This document shows positions 63,695 to 64,000 of a stretch of 64,000 bases of DNA, piece after piece (the stretch's first letter is position 1; every line of letters starts with the position of its first letter). The notes below the pieces were generated by a model. That model saw only the letters and a program-made list of their open reading frames with translations. It did not search any database and was not told where the DNA came from. The DNA lies in the NCBI RefSeq assembly GCF_010671605.1, contig NZ_JAABOO010000002.1:1-64000 (forward strand). The letters are read 5' to 3'. This DNA is from Leptobacterium flavescens. GTDB lineage: Bacteria; Bacteroidota; Bacteroidia; Flavobacteriales; Flavobacteriaceae. The position numbers and the translations under genes were made by a program.

Positions 63695-64000
63695 ATGATC
63701 AAAAAATTACGATTATCTTTAATAATCTTCTTGTTTTTTTACGTAATCTCTGCACAGGAGACAGTTGCATCCCTGGACTTCAGACAACATAATTTAAGCG
63801 CTTACAATACGGTGCTCTTTAGCCCGGTCTTTTCGTTTGTCGGCAATGAAAACCCTAAGTTCGCAGCCTGGGGAAGAATGCAATGGACAGAATTAGATAA
63901 TTCCCCCTCCACCTATTTTACCAACTACAGCAGTAGGATAGGAGAGTACACAGGTATAGCCGTTGGAGCGGCACACCACGATGCAGGGATATTTACCAAT
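63695..64000 (+). CDS. PorP/SprF family protein, paralogue 3 (cut by the window end)
   Basis: An open frame begins at ATG 63695 and runs to the window edge without a stop, giving 102 visible residues. The translation starts MIKKLRLSLIIFLFFYVISAQ, a signal peptide, followed by DFRQHNLSAYNTVLFSPVFSFV, GRMQWTELDNSPSTYFTNYS and HHDAGIFTN, all aligned with paralogues 1 and 2. Only the first part of the barrel is visible, so the presence of the linker and C-terminal domain cannot be judged. It makes the locus a tandem array of at least three. Confidence 0.85.
   Translation, partial: MIKKLRLSLIIFLFFYVISAQETVASLDFRQHNLSAYNTVLFSPVFSFVGNENPKFAAWGRMQWTELDNSPSTYFTNYSSRIGEYTGIAVGAAHHDAGIFTN

Overview
The window reads as a chromosomal segment of a marine- or soil-type Flavobacteriaceae (Bacteroidota). 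The evidence is internal. Genes carry Bacteroidota promoters (TTG/TTTG about 19 bases before TAnnTTTG) and almost no Shine-Dalgarno sequences. There are type IX secretion genes (PorD, three PorP/SprF proteins, a gliding-type C-terminal sorting domain). Several families are largely restricted to Flavobacteriia (DUF6095, DUF6913, DUF6503, DUF5686). Genus cannot be named from the sequence alone. No phage, IS element, CRISPR array or tRNA was seen; this is mostly ordinary core chromosome.

Layout. 1-160: 3' end of an rRNA operon (5S rRNA and terminator). 173-10101: mostly minus-strand housekeeping genes (glycerate kinase, monomeric isocitrate dehydrogenase, rplS, trmD, an acetyltransferase, a coiled-coil membrane protein, GAPDH, an HtrA protease). 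Inside this block, between icd and rplS, lies a 675-base stretch without a convincing protein gene. It has a near-consensus promoter, nested inverted repeats and an intrinsic terminator on the minus strand, and I read it as an undescribed noncoding RNA of about 430 nt. 10235-13359: dapF, an acetyltransferase, mltG and a lysozyme-fold protein. 13410-16093: a tetrapyrrole-type methylase, a low-molecular-weight phosphatase and dnaA. 16297-19852: thioesterase, YigZ, a transporter, a HAD phosphatase and ribD. 19885-24530: acetyltransferase, prmC, LOG protein, ligA and a membrane protein. 24505-26175: a 5'-nucleotidase split into two genes.

26249-34574 is a plus-strand run of DUF6913, dapA, a Kir-type channel, then bamD-rpoZ-coaBC-porD-recN and fabI. 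It links envelope assembly, type IX secretion, coenzyme A and DNA repair. 34575-35393 is the one accessory-looking spot: an AT-rich 83-residue orphan gene between two copies of a composite direct repeat, with REP-like palindromes. 35403-40317 holds a glycosyltransferase, a YbbR protein, coaE and a histidine kinase/response regulator pair. 40381-43626 is a gluconate module: a GntP permease plus a single gene fusing gluconokinase to 6-phosphogluconate dehydrogenase. 43634-54544 is mostly minus strand (ridA, miaA, a voltage-gated channel with a zinc ribbon, an exonuclease/GIY-YIG fusion, a PLP protein, DUF1015, hbd, an oxidoreductase, DUF5686), with pcm on plus. 54640-58004: smpB, an OmpW-like barrel, DUF6503, a histidine phosphatase and deoC.

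58261-64000 is a type IX secretion/gliding-type locus. A large Ig-like secreted protein with a type B sorting domain is followed by three tandem PorP/SprF paralogues; the first two carry a shared SPOR-like C-terminal domain after a charged linker, and the third runs off the window. The findings I rate highest are the candidate noncoding RNA at 3975-4405, the repeat-bounded cassette at 34641-35285 and the PorP/SprF array.
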